Notes: a model not told the origin generated them from the sequence alone. DNA of 64,000 bases from CANDYO01 sp964627795 (GCA_964627795.1 CAZVLF010000004.1:1-64000), one strand, 5' to 3'; shown: positions 8,927 through 18,297, counted from the first letter of the stretch. Made by a program: numbers and translations.

Positions 8927-10092
8927 ATAATTTAAAGAAAGCTGATCTTAAAGATAAAATTGTTTTTTTAAGAGTGGATTTAAATGTTCCCGTTAAAGAT
9001 GGTAAAATTTTAGATGTCACAAGAATTGAAAAAATAATTCCCACCATAAAATTTTTGTTAAGTCAGGATACAAGAATTATTGTTGCCTCACATTTTGGAA
9101 GACCAAAAGGTGAATATAATGAAAAATATTCGCTTCAATTTTTAACCGAAAAATTACAAAGCTTACTTCAAAAAAAAATATTATTCTCTAATATTGAAGA
9201 TTTTTCTAAAGAACTATTTACTGAAGCTAGAATCATATTGCTAGAAAATCTTAGATTTTACCCAGGAGAAGAAAACAACAGTGAAGAATTTGCTAAATCA
9301 CTTGCTAAAATAAGTGATTTATATGTAAATGATGCTTTTTCTTGCAGTCATCGTGCACATGCATCAATCGATAAAATAGCTAAAATTTTACCTTCTTACC
9401 CTGGATTATTGCTTGAACAAGAATTAGAAAATTTAGCTCGTTATTTATTACATCCTCAAAAACCTATGATGGCAATTATTGGAGGAAGTAAAGTATCAAC
9501 AAAATTAGAATTGTTGGAAGAGTTGTCTAAAAAGGTGGATTGCTTAGTGATAGGCGGGGCAATGGCCAATACTTTTTTAAAGGCAAAAGAATATAATATA
9601 GGTGCTTCTTTTTTCGAAGCAGACTTTGTCTTAAAAGCTCAAGCTATAATGAATAATGCTAAATGTAAAATCATTCTTCCCTTAGATGTTATTGTAACAG
9701 ATTCAATTTCCTCAAATGGAAAAGCTATTATAAAGAATTTAAATGAAATTTTAAATTCTGACCTGATTGTTGATTTAGGTCCAGCGACATTAAATCTTAT
9801 AAAAGATGATATTAAAAATAACTCTACAATTATATTAAATGGTCCTGTAGGGGTTTTTGAATATGAGCAATTTAGCCATGGAACTAGAGAAATAGTGCAA
9901 TTAACTGCAAAACTTACTGTTAAAGGAAAACTAGTGAGTGTTGCAGGTGGAGGAGATATTATTGCTGCTATTACTCAAAGTAAAGTATTTGAAAACTTTT
10001 CTTACATTTCTACTGCTGGTGGTGCTTTTCTTGAATGGCTAGAGGGTAAAAAACTACCTGGTTTATTAGCTTTAGAAAACTCTCAAATTTAA
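8923..10092 (+). CDS. pgk: Phosphoglycerate kinase
   Basis: Transfers phosphate between 1,3-bisphosphoglycerate and ADP (or the reverse). 389 residues from the ATG at 8923, chosen because it overlaps the gap stop as ATGA; an ATG at 8911 would add four residues inside gap. Substrate-binding signatures RVDLNVPV, HFGRPKG and GGSKVSTK, and the nucleotide-binding C-terminal STAGGAFLEWLEG, are all present. It is translationally coupled to gap. The last 21 nt overlap, tail to tail, the terminase gene on the other strand. Confidence 0.96.
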   Translation: MNNLKKADLKDKIVFLRVDLNVPVKDGKILDVTRIEKIIPTIKFLLSQDTRIIVASHFGRPKGEYNEKYSLQFLTEKLQSLLQKKILFSNIEDFSKELFTEARIILLENLRFYPGEENNSEEFAKSLAKISDLYVNDAFSCSHRAHASIDKIAKILPSYPGLLLEQELENLARYLLHPQKPMMAIIGGSKVSTKLELLEELSKKVDCLVIGGAMANTFLKAKEYNIGASFFEADFVLKAQAIMNNAKCKIILPLDVIVTDSISSNGKAIIKNLNEILNSDLIVDLGPATLNLIKDDIKNNSTIILNGPVGVFEYEQFSHGTREIVQLTAKLTVKGKLVSVAGGGDIIAAITQSKVFENFSYISTAGGAFLEWLEGKKLPGLLALENSQI

Positions 10093-11424
10093 GTTTTTTG
10101 AATGTCGCTGTAGATATTCTAATGCTTGTGATAATGCGTCTACTTGATCATCATTAGAAGAATGAGGAAAACATAAAAGCTCTTGCTCAAATTCTAATTT
10201 CCAGCTGGCATTTTCCTTTATTAAAATTTTGCCTGCCTCAAAATTTATTGTTTGTGCGGCAAAACGCGAGATTTTATCTAATTTAGGTTTTACTGCAATA
10301 ATTGGAAGCATATTGCTTAAAGTTTGAATCAAAGATTGCCCACTTGCTTTATCTTCAATTAAAACTATGCCAGGCCTCCATTTAAAAGCCATCTCTTTAA
10401 CTATACTAACAAGATTAGGAAATTCTGTTTTGCCTCGCCAGACATCCAAAATATAATATTTGTTATCATATAATCCTATTGTAATACCCACAGTATAATC
10501 ATGCTCTGCTTTTATTTTAATTGCAGTATCCCAACTTTGGATAATTTTTTCAAATTTAGGAGTAAATTGAGCTTCATAATATTTCAACCATTCCTTTTTA
10601 ATCATTGAACCTTTTAATGATACCGGATTTTGCTGATATTGAGCAGCAAAATTATACTCTCCCATTTCTTCCCTTAACCTTCTTAAATCATCTATATTTT
10701 CTCGTTTATGGTGAAGAACCATACCTAATTCTTCATTTTCTATAGCTGGAAAAATTAGTTTATTCCATTGATCTTTTTTATATTTAAGCAGATATCCACT
10801 TAAATCTTCTTCATGAAGCCTTTGCATTACAAGCACTACTGCTCCTGTTTTTTTACAATTTAGCCGAGAAAGAAAAGTTTGCTCAAACCATTCGATTGTT
10901 TTTTCACGATACTTTTTTGAATTAATATTGGTTGGATTTTGAGGGTCATCAATTATTAAAACATCACCACCTTCCCCTGTTGCTGTTCCACCAGTAGATG
11001 TAGCAAATCTAAAACCCCTATTATTAGTGACAAACTTGGACTTTTGATTTTCTCCTCTTGCTATTATAGTTTGGGGGAAAATTTCTTTATACCATTGGCT
11101 ACTTAAAATAAGCCTACAGTCTTGAGAATGCTTATTACTTAGCTTCTGAGAATAGCTAGAAGCCATAATTTTTTGTGAAGGATCCTTACCTAATAACCAT
11201 GCAGGCCATGCAACTGATACACATATAGACTTAAGATAGCGTGGCGGAATATTAATTATAAGCCTAGTTATTTCCTTTTTTCTAATTCTTTCTAGCGCAT
11301 TGCATATTATGTTTATGTGCCAATTATATTCTAATTTAATTCCAGGCGTAGTATGTTTGAAACATTTTGCTACAAAGGCAGGTAAATGCCCCTTGATAAG
11401 GTAGTTTATAAGTTTTTTATTCAT
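10072..11424 (-). CDS. Terminase large subunit, gene-transfer-agent type
   Basis: A 450-residue DNA-packaging motor protein with N-terminal ATPase and C-terminal nuclease. Walker A-like PPRYLKS is at about 61-67, Walker B VLIIDDPQ near 156-163, the ATPase coupling region (MQRLHEEDLSG) follows, and the RNase H-like nuclease shows SWDTAIK, IEDKASGQ and a late Asp in NDDQVDAL. No other phage gene is nearby: no small terminase, portal or capsid. Scattered single GTA genes are known in Rickettsiales genomes, so this is more likely a GTA relic or part of a dispersed GTA than a prophage. All catalytic motifs look intact. Confidence 0.85.
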   Translation of the reverse strand: MNKKLINYLIKGHLPAFVAKCFKHTTPGIKLEYNWHINIICNALERIRKKEITRLIINIPPRYLKSICVSVAWPAWLLGKDPSQKIMASSYSQKLSNKHSQDCRLILSSQWYKEIFPQTIIARGENQKSKFVTNNRGFRFATSTGGTATGEGGDVLIIDDPQNPTNINSKKYREKTIEWFEQTFLSRLNCKKTGAVVLVMQRLHEEDLSGYLLKYKKDQWNKLIFPAIENEELGMVLHHKRENIDDLRRLREEMGEYNFAAQYQQNPVSLKGSMIKKEWLKYYEAQFTPKFEKIIQSWDTAIKIKAEHDYTVGITIGLYDNKYYILDVWRGKTEFPNLVSIVKEMAFKWRPGIVLIEDKASGQSLIQTLSNMLPIIAVKPKLDKISRFAAQTINFEAGKILIKENASWKLEFEQELLCFPHSSNDDQVDALSQALEYLQRHSKNLNLRVF

Positions 11425-11726
11425 ATAAAATATAAGTTGAATGATAATGTTAATTTAAGAAATAACGATTTTTTTTTAAAAGAAAAAATAAGAGAAGATT
11501 TAATAGAATAAGTAAAAGGAACGAAATTTATTTTTATAAGCTTAATAATTATAAGTTAAAGTAAAAATGCTTAAATGTCAATATCCGCTGTTATTAATAA
11601 TTTCATTAACACTTAAACTGAAAATACCTTTTATAATTAATTATCGCGGAAATTAACTTTTTTCTTGATATTGAAAATACATTATGGCATATGTATATTT
11701 ACTAATAGTTGATATAAGGGGAGTAT
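11425..11726. other. Divergent intergenic region, terL / dksA
   Basis: About 300 bases between divergent genes, extremely AT-rich with poly-T and poly-A tracts. It should hold both promoters. A TTGATA at about 11664 could be a -35 element for dksA, but I find no well-spaced -10. No RNA gene or repeat is recognisable. Confidence 0.4.
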
Positions 11727-12149
11727 ATGGACAAAGTTAGATTACCTGAGGGATATAAGCCTTCTGAAAATGAAGAATATATGAATCAAATGCAACTTGA
11801 GTATTTCAAAACCAAGCTATTAAAATGGAAAAATGAATTATTATCTGAATCGATGGATACTTTAAAATATTTACGTGAAGAAAATTTCCAAGAACCAGAC
11901 TTACATGATAGAGCATCAGTTGAAATTGAAGCATCAGTTGAACTTAGAACCAGAGATAGATATAGAAAACTAATTGAAAAAATTGAATCTGCCCTTCAAA
12001 GGATAGAAGACTCTGAATATGGATACTGCGAAGAAACTGGCGAAGAAATTGGGCTAAAACGTTTGGAAGCAAGGCCTATTGCCACTTTAGCTATAGAGGC
12101 ACAAGAAAGGCATGAAAATTATGAGCGCCAACATAGTGATGAAGAATAG
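11727..12149 (+). CDS. dksA: DksA/TraR-family RNA polymerase regulator
   Basis: A 140-residue transcription factor that enters the RNA polymerase secondary channel and works with ppGpp. The coiled-coil region is followed by the family C-terminal motif GYCEETGEEIGLKRLEARP. Only the first of the four zinc cysteines remains (C..T and A..A replace the pairs), a form I recall as common in alphaproteobacterial DksA. The acidic coiled-coil tip region (DLHDRAS) is present. A strong ribosome site (AGGGGAG) precedes the ATG. It is probably transcribed alone or with the acidic unknown downstream. Confidence 0.92.
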   Translation: MDKVRLPEGYKPSENEEYMNQMQLEYFKTKLLKWKNELLSESMDTLKYLREENFQEPDLHDRASVEIEASVELRTRDRYRKLIEKIESALQRIEDSEYGYCEETGEEIGLKRLEARPIATLAIEAQERHENYERQHSDEE

Positions 12150-12211
12150 AGATTTTTCTTGATTATTATGACATACTTCTTATATTACAGGAAAAATCAC
12201 TGATAAAAATA

Positions 12212-12721
12212 ATGAAAAATAATACTGATCCCTCTAACTTTTCTTTTCTAAAAAAACCTCTATCTAATAAAGGTGCAACTCCCATAATTGCTAGATCTCT
12301 AGACGTTGAAATACCACATAATGAAGGAAATGATTCTCTTACTTTGAAAATGAGCAGAAGTTATAGAGATGAAAGGCCTGGCCTAGAAGATTATATGAGC
12401 GGCAGGACTTCAATTGGTTCAGGAGAAACAATCAAAAATGATAAGGATGATGAAGAGGATATATCCCAATACTCCGAAGATTACGGGCAGTTTGAAGATT
12501 CCGGATCTGTCTCTTCTAAAAAAGAAAACTCAGCTTGCTCAAGCGATGAAGAATATAACGAAGTTGAAGTTTTTGATATAGAATTAGACGATGAGCGTCC
12601 TAGTAATTCTTCTCATAATGACGCTGTTCGTGATTATAATTCTAATTATGCACACCCAGCACCTACAATGATTGGTCAAATTCCTTCACCAAGCGGATCA
12701 ATATTCAGCGATTCAAAATAA
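12212..12721 (+). CDS. Acidic, probably disordered hypothetical protein
   Basis: A 169-residue protein that I do not recognise. It is hydrophilic throughout, rich in Ser, Asp, Glu and Asn, with an acidic run (DKDDEEDISQ) and no hydrophobic segment, signal peptide or clear fold. The Pro-rich tail reads HPAPTMIGQIPSPSG. Low complexity of this sort is seen in secreted effectors and in scaffold proteins of intracellular bacteria. It lies 62 nt after dksA and 70 nt before icd, same strand; the ribosome site is weak. The open frame is clean, so I treat it as a real gene. Confidence 0.6.
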   Translation: MKNNTDPSNFSFLKKPLSNKGATPIIARSLDVEIPHNEGNDSLTLKMSRSYRDERPGLEDYMSGRTSIGSGETIKNDKDDEEDISQYSEDYGQFEDSGSVSSKKENSACSSDEEYNEVEVFDIELDDERPSNSSHNDAVRDYNSNYAHPAPTMIGQIPSPSGSIFSDSK

Positions 12722-12791
12722 GAAAAAATTCTATTTTTAAAATAAGTTTTAGGTTAAGATACTTAAAGTATAAATCTAAAGGAGTATCTGT

Positions 12792-14246
12792 ATGGAAAAT
12801 TTTAGAAGAATAACTGTGGCATTTGGTGATGGAATTGGTCCTGAAATAATGGATTATACCCTTGCTATATTAAAAGAAGCAAAAGCAAGAATTGTAATAG
12901 ATACCATTGAAGTTGGAAAAATAATGTATGAAAGAGGATTTTCAAGTGGAATTCCTCCTGAAGCATGGAAAACAATTCACAATAATAAAATATTACTAAA
13001 AAGCCCGATCACTACACCGCAAGGTGGAGGATATAAAAGCCTAAATGTAACGATGAGAAAAATGTTAGGTCTTTATGCAAATGTAAGGCCTTGCACTTCA
13101 TATTCTCCTTTTATAGCTACTAATCATCCAAACATGGATGTGGTGATTGTTCGTGAGAATGAAGAAGATTTATATGCAGGTATTGAATATAGGCAAACTC
13201 ATAATGTATATCAATCACTTAAATTAATTACTCGAACTGGATGTGAAAGAATAATTCGTTATGCATTTGAATATGCAGTAAAAAATAATCGTAAAAAAGT
13301 TACTTGCTTCAGTAAAGACAATATAATGAAATTTACTGACGGAATTTTTCATAATGTTTTCGATGAAATTGCTAAAGAATATCCTCAACTACAAACTGAT
13401 CATTACATAATTGATATTGGAACAGCTAAACTTGCTAATAAACCGCAAATTTTTGATGTTATAGTAACCAGCAATTTATATGGTGATATAATTTCTGATG
13501 TGGTAGCTGAAATTTCTGGATCTGTCGGATTAGCAGGCTCTGCTAATATTGGTGAAGATTATGCTTTATTTGAAGCTATCCATGGATCTGCACCTGATAT
13601 TGCTGGAGAAAATATTGCTAATCCTTCCGGTTTAATTAATGCTGCTGTAATGATGTTAGTTCATATTGGACAAGGTGATGTTGCCGGGTTAATTCACAAT
13701 GCATTGCTTAAAACAATAGAAGATGGAATGCATACTGTTGATATTTATAATGATAAAACTAGCAAAAAGAAATTATCGACTAAAGAATTTACTGAAGAAG
13801 TTATCTCTCGCTTGGGCCAAAAACCATCTAATTTTAAGGCGGTTGAATATGCTATGCTTGAAAATGAAGATAAAAAGGCAAGCTTTGAAATTAATATAAA
13901 TGAGAAGAAAACTTTAGTAGGTGTTGATATTGTGGTTAATTGGAATGAAGACTACCCTAGTAAGCTAGCACAAGAAGTTAATAAGTTGTGTGAGTTAAAA
14001 GAACTCAGCTTACAAATGATTTCAGTCAAAGGACTTAAAGTTTGGCCAGAAATTGGAGATTTAAAGGTTAAAAGTGATGAATGGAGTTTAAGATTTGTTC
14101 CTAAATCATCTGATAAAGTAACTACTCATCAAGCTATTATTTCTATTTTAGAAGCTTTAGAGAAAGCTGGGTATGATTTTGTTAGAAGTAATAATTTATA
14201 TGTTTTTGGCGATAAATTAGGTTTTTCCCTAGCGCAAGGAGAATAA
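12792..14246 (+). CDS. icd: Isocitrate dehydrogenase
   Basis: Oxidatively decarboxylates isocitrate to 2-oxoglutarate in the TCA cycle. The 484-residue protein matches the longer rickettsial form with an extra C-terminal domain of about 140 residues after the catalytic part. GDGIGPEI lies at the N-terminus, the substrate-binding loop contains SLNVTMRKMLGLYANVRP, and the cofactor region has EAIHGSAPDIAGENIANP. The coenzyme (NAD or NADP) cannot be assigned safely by eye. AAAGGAG precedes the ATG by 7 nt. The next gene begins 6 nt downstream. Confidence 0.94.
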   Translation: MENFRRITVAFGDGIGPEIMDYTLAILKEAKARIVIDTIEVGKIMYERGFSSGIPPEAWKTIHNNKILLKSPITTPQGGGYKSLNVTMRKMLGLYANVRPCTSYSPFIATNHPNMDVVIVRENEEDLYAGIEYRQTHNVYQSLKLITRTGCERIIRYAFEYAVKNNRKKVTCFSKDNIMKFTDGIFHNVFDEIAKEYPQLQTDHYIIDIGTAKLANKPQIFDVIVTSNLYGDIISDVVAEISGSVGLAGSANIGEDYALFEAIHGSAPDIAGENIANPSGLINAAVMMLVHIGQGDVAGLIHNALLKTIEDGMHTVDIYNDKTSKKKLSTKEFTEEVISRLGQKPSNFKAVEYAMLENEDKKASFEININEKKTLVGVDIVVNWNEDYPSKLAQEVNKLCELKELSLQMISVKGLKVWPEIGDLKVKSDEWSLRFVPKSSDKVTTHQAIISILEALEKAGYDFVRSNNLYVFGDKLGFSLAQGE

Positions 14247-14252
14247 AATAAG

Positions 14253-15272
14253 ATGTATAGAGCATTTAGGGCCACCTTTTTTTTGTTATTTATATTTTTA
14301 TTTTTTCATGGAGTATTTTCTCATAAATTTGAAAATATTGGTGATGTAGGTGATCCTAATTTCTTGAAACTTCTAAAATGGAAATTTACACGCGAAAAAC
14401 CTGTTTGGCCTTCTCTACCTGTAAATAGAATTAATAATGCACCTTCTATTCCAGCTAAAGGTCAAGATGACGAAATAATTGTAACTTATGTAAATCATTC
14501 AACCACTCTTATCCAAATGGGAGAGGAAAATATATTAACTGATCCTATTTGGTCTGAATATGCAGGCCCTTTTGGTAAATTTGGAGTAAAAAGAACTATA
14601 TATCCAGGAATAGACATTGAGAAATTACCACCTATAAATATTATTTTAATCTCTCATTCTCATTATGATCATCTTGATCTTCCAACTATAGAAAAGCTAG
14701 TTTCTAAACATCAACCAATAATTTTTACTGGTAAAGGAGTTACTAAGTATATTGATTATTGTAAGAAAAAAAATAGATGCTACGAACTAGAATGGTGGGA
14801 AAATGTTAAATTAGTGGAATCTGATTTACTTATACATTTTGTTCCAGCTTATCATTGGTCTAGTAGATATTTTCTTGATAAAGATACAACTTTATGGGGA
14901 GGTTTTGTTATTGAAAATAAAAATGACAAAGTTTATTTTGCAGGTGATACAGGATTTTCTGATGGTGAAATTTTTAAATTCATACGAGAAAAATATGGAA
15001 GTTTTCGTTTAGCTCTTCTTCCTATTGGTGCTTATAAACCTAATTGGTTTTTCTCATCCATGCATATATCTCCAACTGAGGCAGTTAAAATATTTAATAT
15101 TCTTGACACAAGCTATGCCATTCCACTTCATTATGATACTTTTCAATTGTCTGATGAAAAATATGAAGAGCCTTTAAATGAACTTAAAGCAGAAGTTAGC
15201 AAAGAAAATATCCAAGATTATCGTTTTAAACCTCTTACACCTGGTGAAACTATGTTTATTCCAAAGGATTAA
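14253..15272 (+). CDS. Metallo-beta-lactamase fold hydrolase, NAPE-PLD/UlaG-like
   Basis: A 339-residue protein with an N-terminal membrane anchor or signal (residues 5-20) and a metallo-beta-lactamase domain. The metal site HSHYDHLD is at 135-142, with later ligands in AYHWSS (~188), AGDTG (~231) and PLHYDTF (~291). The arrangement resembles N-acyl-phosphatidylethanolamine phospholipase D/RomA-like proteins, so a membrane lipid or lipid-derived substrate is possible. It is packed between icd (6 nt) and znuC (2 nt), so it should be co-expressed with znuC; it may need zinc. Substrate unknown. Confidence 0.8.
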   Translation: MYRAFRATFFLLFIFLFFHGVFSHKFENIGDVGDPNFLKLLKWKFTREKPVWPSLPVNRINNAPSIPAKGQDDEIIVTYVNHSTTLIQMGEENILTDPIWSEYAGPFGKFGVKRTIYPGIDIEKLPPINIILISHSHYDHLDLPTIEKLVSKHQPIIFTGKGVTKYIDYCKKKNRCYELEWWENVKLVESDLLIHFVPAYHWSSRYFLDKDTTLWGGFVIENKNDKVYFAGDTGFSDGEIFKFIREKYGSFRLALLPIGAYKPNWFFSSMHISPTEAVKIFNILDTSYAIPLHYDTFQLSDEKYEEPLNELKAEVSKENIQDYRFKPLTPGETMFIPKD

Positions 15273-15274
15273 TT

Positions 15275-15997
15275 ATGGCTGAATTGATATTAAAAGTTGA
15301 TAACTTAAATGTTACTATTGAAAGAAAAAAAATACTTGAAAATATTTCTTTAAAGTTACATGAAAATGAAATAGTAACAATTATTGGAGCAAATGGCAGC
15401 GGGAAAAGCACTTTAATTAAAACAATTTTAGGCCTAATTGAACAATTTTCTGGTTCTATTTATATAAATCCTCATATAAAACTTGGGTATATGCCTCAGC
15501 ATTTAACTTTAAATGAAAATTTGCCTTTAACTGTTATGGATTTCTTAAGCCTAGGAAATTATTTAGTGAATATTAGTGAAAATCTATTTAATGAAGTTTT
15601 AGAACAAACAAAAATAAAACCAATACTTAATACACAATTAAGGAAAGTATCGGGCGGGGAAATGCAATTTGTTTTGCTTGCAAAAGCTCTACTTAAAGCT
15701 CCTAAATTATTGATTTTAGATGAACCGACTCAAGGAATAGATATTAATAGGCAAACAGAATTTTATAGTTTAATAGAAAAGCTTCGTCTTGAAAAAAAGA
15801 TGGCTTTTTTAATTATTTCGCATGATCTTCATATGGTTATGAAAACTACAGACTATGTAATTTGTTTAAATCATCACATATGCTGTGAAGGTACAGTTAG
15901 TTCGCTTACTAATAATCCTGAGCTAGCTAAGATTTTCTCTAATGAAGCATTTGCAAATTTCTCATTTTATGAACATCATCATGACCATTCTCATTAA
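15275..15997 (+). CDS. znuC: Zinc ABC transporter ATPase ZnuC
   Basis: Cytoplasmic ATPase subunit of a zinc/manganese importer. 240 residues with Walker A GANGSGKST at about 38-46, signature VSGGEMQ, Walker B LLILDEPTQG and the switch His in ISHDLH. The C-terminus ends in a His/Asp-rich tail (EHHHDHSH) typical of zinc-handling subunits. The permease (ZnuB) and binding protein (ZnuA) are not in the window. A Zur-like regulator is at 4.2 kb. The upstream hydrolase ends 2 nt before it. Confidence 0.9.
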   Translation: MAELILKVDNLNVTIERKKILENISLKLHENEIVTIIGANGSGKSTLIKTILGLIEQFSGSIYINPHIKLGYMPQHLTLNENLPLTVMDFLSLGNYLVNISENLFNEVLEQTKIKPILNTQLRKVSGGEMQFVLLAKALLKAPKLLILDEPTQGIDINRQTEFYSLIEKLRLEKKMAFLIISHDLHMVMKTTDYVICLNHHICCEGTVSSLTNNPELAKIFSNEAFANFSFYEHHHDHSH

Positions 15998-16067
15998 AAT
16001 GAACAAAACTTAAAAAAAAGCTTGAAATTTATGCAATTTTCTTTAATTTAGAGATTACCAATTTTAT

Positions 16068-16144
16068 GCGTCCTTAGCTCAGCTGGATAGAGCAACAGAT
16101 TTCTAATCTGTGGGTCAGGAGTTCGAATCTCTTAGGACGCGCCA
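16068..16144 (+). tRNA. tRNA-Arg (TCT)
   Basis: Cloverleaf with acceptor GCGTCCT/AGGACGC, D arm, anticodon stem ACAGA/TCTGT around loop TTTCTAA (anticodon TCT) and T arm AGGAG-TTCGAAT-CTCTT. Discriminator G and an encoded CCA at 16142-16144. TTGAAA at 16022 and TAATTT at 16044 (16-nt spacing) are a possible weak promoter. Confidence 0.95.
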
Positions 16145-16551
16145 ATAAACCTAATCCATCCTAAAAACATAGTTCTTATCTCGTAACCATTAAAATATTT
16201 TGTATATTATATTTTAGCTTAATGCAAACCCCCTAAATTATGATTTAGCTATGGTTAGTAATTTGAATTAAGCTAAGCAAAGTTCGCAAGAAATCCTTAA
16301 CTGAAAAAAATTTTGTTAGCAATATCTAAAGAATTATTTCAAACAATAAGATCAACTTTGACATAACAACTTTGTTAAATTATTTTGATAAAAAAAATTT
16401 TTACAAAAATTACTTTTTTATGAATTATAATAAACAAGCCTTTTATCAAATATAGTTTCATATGTAATCTAAGGCTAAAAGATTAAAAATTGACTGTTTC
16501 ACATAACAATATAAAACCATCATTTTATAATAGTTCAAATGAGTTTTTTAT
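16145..16551. other. Intergenic stretch with structured element
   Basis: About 400 bases between tRNA-Arg and a methyltransferase gene. No coding frame is convincing. The left part holds a nested inverted repeat (16214-16276, listed separately); the right part is plain AT-rich sequence that should contain the methyltransferase promoter. Confidence 0.45.
16214..16276. repeat. Nested inverted repeat, possible structured RNA
   Basis: Outer arms TTAGCTTAAT (16214-16223) and ATTAAGCTAA (16267-16276) pair perfectly over 10 bp. Inside, AACC (16227-16230) can pair with GGTT (16253-16256), and CTAAAT (16233-16238) with ATTTAG (16243-16248) around a TATG tetraloop. There is no T-run, so a simple terminator is unlikely. 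Function unknown. Confidence 0.4.
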
Positions 16552-17301
16552 ATGAGATTTATTAAACATTTAAACAAGCAGACTAAGCTTATTTTATTAA
16601 CTTTAATGCTCATATTACCTGCCTATTATTTTTATAGTATATATAAGCTTTCGATAAAAAAAGATGAAATAAAAGATTGGTTTAATAATGAGGCTTTAGA
16701 ATATAACAATGAGAAACTTTACCATGGCTCAGCATGGGACTATTTAACAGCCGAAGAATTTAAAGAAGTAATTTTAGATGGTATATCGAAGATGGAACCT
16801 AAAATTAGTAAACATGAAAAAATATTTGAACTAGGTGTAGAAGTTGGAGCAGCTCTAAAATTAATTGAAAATGATATCGGTACAGACCAATTGGAACTAG
16901 GAGGATTAGATGTTGCTGAAAATGCAATAAACCGAGTAAAAGCAATCTTCCCTAAACAATCTGATCATTTTTTTGTATCCGATATGATGCAAAGACATGA
17001 TAATATCCCCGACAATTACTATGATCATGTAGTAAGCTTTGTTGCTTTAGCAATGTATTTAACTAAAAATGAAATGAAAACAGCAATAAAAGAAGCTGTA
17101 AGAATAACTAAACCAGGTGGATCTTTTTTATTTACTCATTTTATTGCACCAGAAGGTAAAAGAGTTGGTAGCATTATATCACGCATTGAACCATCTTTCT
17201 TTGAAGAAAATTCAAAAGAATGGGGTATTGAAAATATAAAAATTCATGGAATGAAACATCAGGGTGATAGATACCAAGTCACATTCAATAAAGCAAAGTA
17301 G
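16552..17301 (+). CDS. Membrane-anchored SAM-dependent methyltransferase
   Basis: A 249-residue protein with a single N-terminal membrane segment (about residues 12-32) preceded by positive charges, placing the catalytic domain probably outside the cytoplasmic membrane face or tethered to it. The rest is a class I methyltransferase fold: motif I FELGVEVGAAL at about 92-102, acidic motif II in GLDVAENA, motif IV-like DHVVSFVALAMY and motif V ITKPGGSFLF. Motif I departs from the usual GxGxG (here G-V-E-V-G), so activity needs proof. Substrate unknown. It stands alone, 250 nt from its neighbours. Confidence 0.72.
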   Translation: MRFIKHLNKQTKLILLTLMLILPAYYFYSIYKLSIKKDEIKDWFNNEALEYNNEKLYHGSAWDYLTAEEFKEVILDGISKMEPKISKHEKIFELGVEVGAALKLIENDIGTDQLELGGLDVAENAINRVKAIFPKQSDHFFVSDMMQRHDNIPDNYYDHVVSFVALAMYLTKNEMKTAIKEAVRITKPGGSFLFTHFIAPEGKRVGSIISRIEPSFFEENSKEWGIENIKIHGMKHQGDRYQVTFNKAK

Positions 17302-17575
17302 TGTTAAATAGGAAAATTGCTAATTTTTGTGTTTCTTATTTAAAGTAAATTATATCTAAAAGAGATCAAGAAAAGTAAGATTTTTTAAAGAAAAGAAATT
17401 TATAAATTCAACTTGGTTTATTTTAAGTTATTACAAATGCATATTTCTCCACTTATAGTATTAAAATAGGATTTGATTAGTGTACCGTTAAATAAATGTA
17501 ATTACTGGTCGGTCCCTAGAGACATCTTATCTTTCAGTAAATCTTATGCCATTTTAGCTTGATATAATAAACTAG

Positions 17576-18085
17576 TTATGCAGCAAATATTCTATCTTCT
17601 AATGTGCTCGTTAGCATATTTATTGCAGCATCCATAGCGATACCTTTAATTGCTGCATATTCGCCAGCAAGCCTGTTAAGAGCTGCTTCAAAAATAACTC
17701 TTTCACTGTATGAACGGTCTGGATCATCACAATTTTTGTATAAATCTCTCACTACTTCTGCTAAAGAAGCAATATTTCCTGAATTTATTTTTGTCTCATA
17801 CTCCTGAGCTCTTTTACTCCACATCCCTTTTGATGTTCGTGCTTTTGCTTGGAAAATATCAAAAACTTCTCTAAAGGTATCTACTGAACTTAGTGGTCTT
17901 AAACCAACGGCTTTAGCTCTTCTAACAGGAACTCTTAAAATCATCTTTTCACGGATTAGAGAAATGATATATACTTTTATTTCCATTCCACCGATTAGCT
18001 GGTTTTCTTCACCAATAATTTCACCAACTCCATGGGCTGGATACACAACTAAATCACCTACATTAAATATCAATTCATTAGTCAT
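17576..18085 (-). CDS. carD: CarD-family transcription regulator
   Basis: RNA polymerase-interacting regulator that stabilises open promoter complexes. The N-terminal RNAP-interaction (Tudor-like) domain has GDLVVYPAHGVGEI and the C-terminal helical DNA-binding region includes SSVDTF and SKRAQEYETKI. I start it at ATG 18085 (MTNELIF), which has AAAGG 7 nt upstream; the frame runs 10 codons further to 18115. The length of 169 residues is normal for the family. It is transcribed alone. Confidence 0.92.
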   Translation of the reverse strand: MTNELIFNVGDLVVYPAHGVGEIIGEENQLIGGMEIKVYIISLIREKMILRVPVRRAKAVGLRPLSSVDTFREVFDIFQAKARTSKGMWSKRAQEYETKINSGNIASLAEVVRDLYKNCDDPDRSYSERVIFEAALNRLAGEYAAIKGIAMDAAINMLTSTLEDRIFAA

Positions 18086-18297
18086 TATTATACCTTTTGT
18101 TTGAGATTTATACACGAAAGACAGAATTATTTTGGACTACATACAAAATCTTTATTTAAACCAACAAATTTAGGATTAAAGCATACAAGTACCAATGCAG
18201 TTAGTATAATCTTTTTTATTATTTATGCAAGAGAAATTGTTAATAAATCCAATTATTAATATATATTAACACTTTTATCTACAAGCTTTTTAGGCAT

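Noticed and set aside
10072..11424. Prophage
   Set aside because: No integrase, portal, capsid or tail gene lies near the terminase; neighbours are pgk and dksA.
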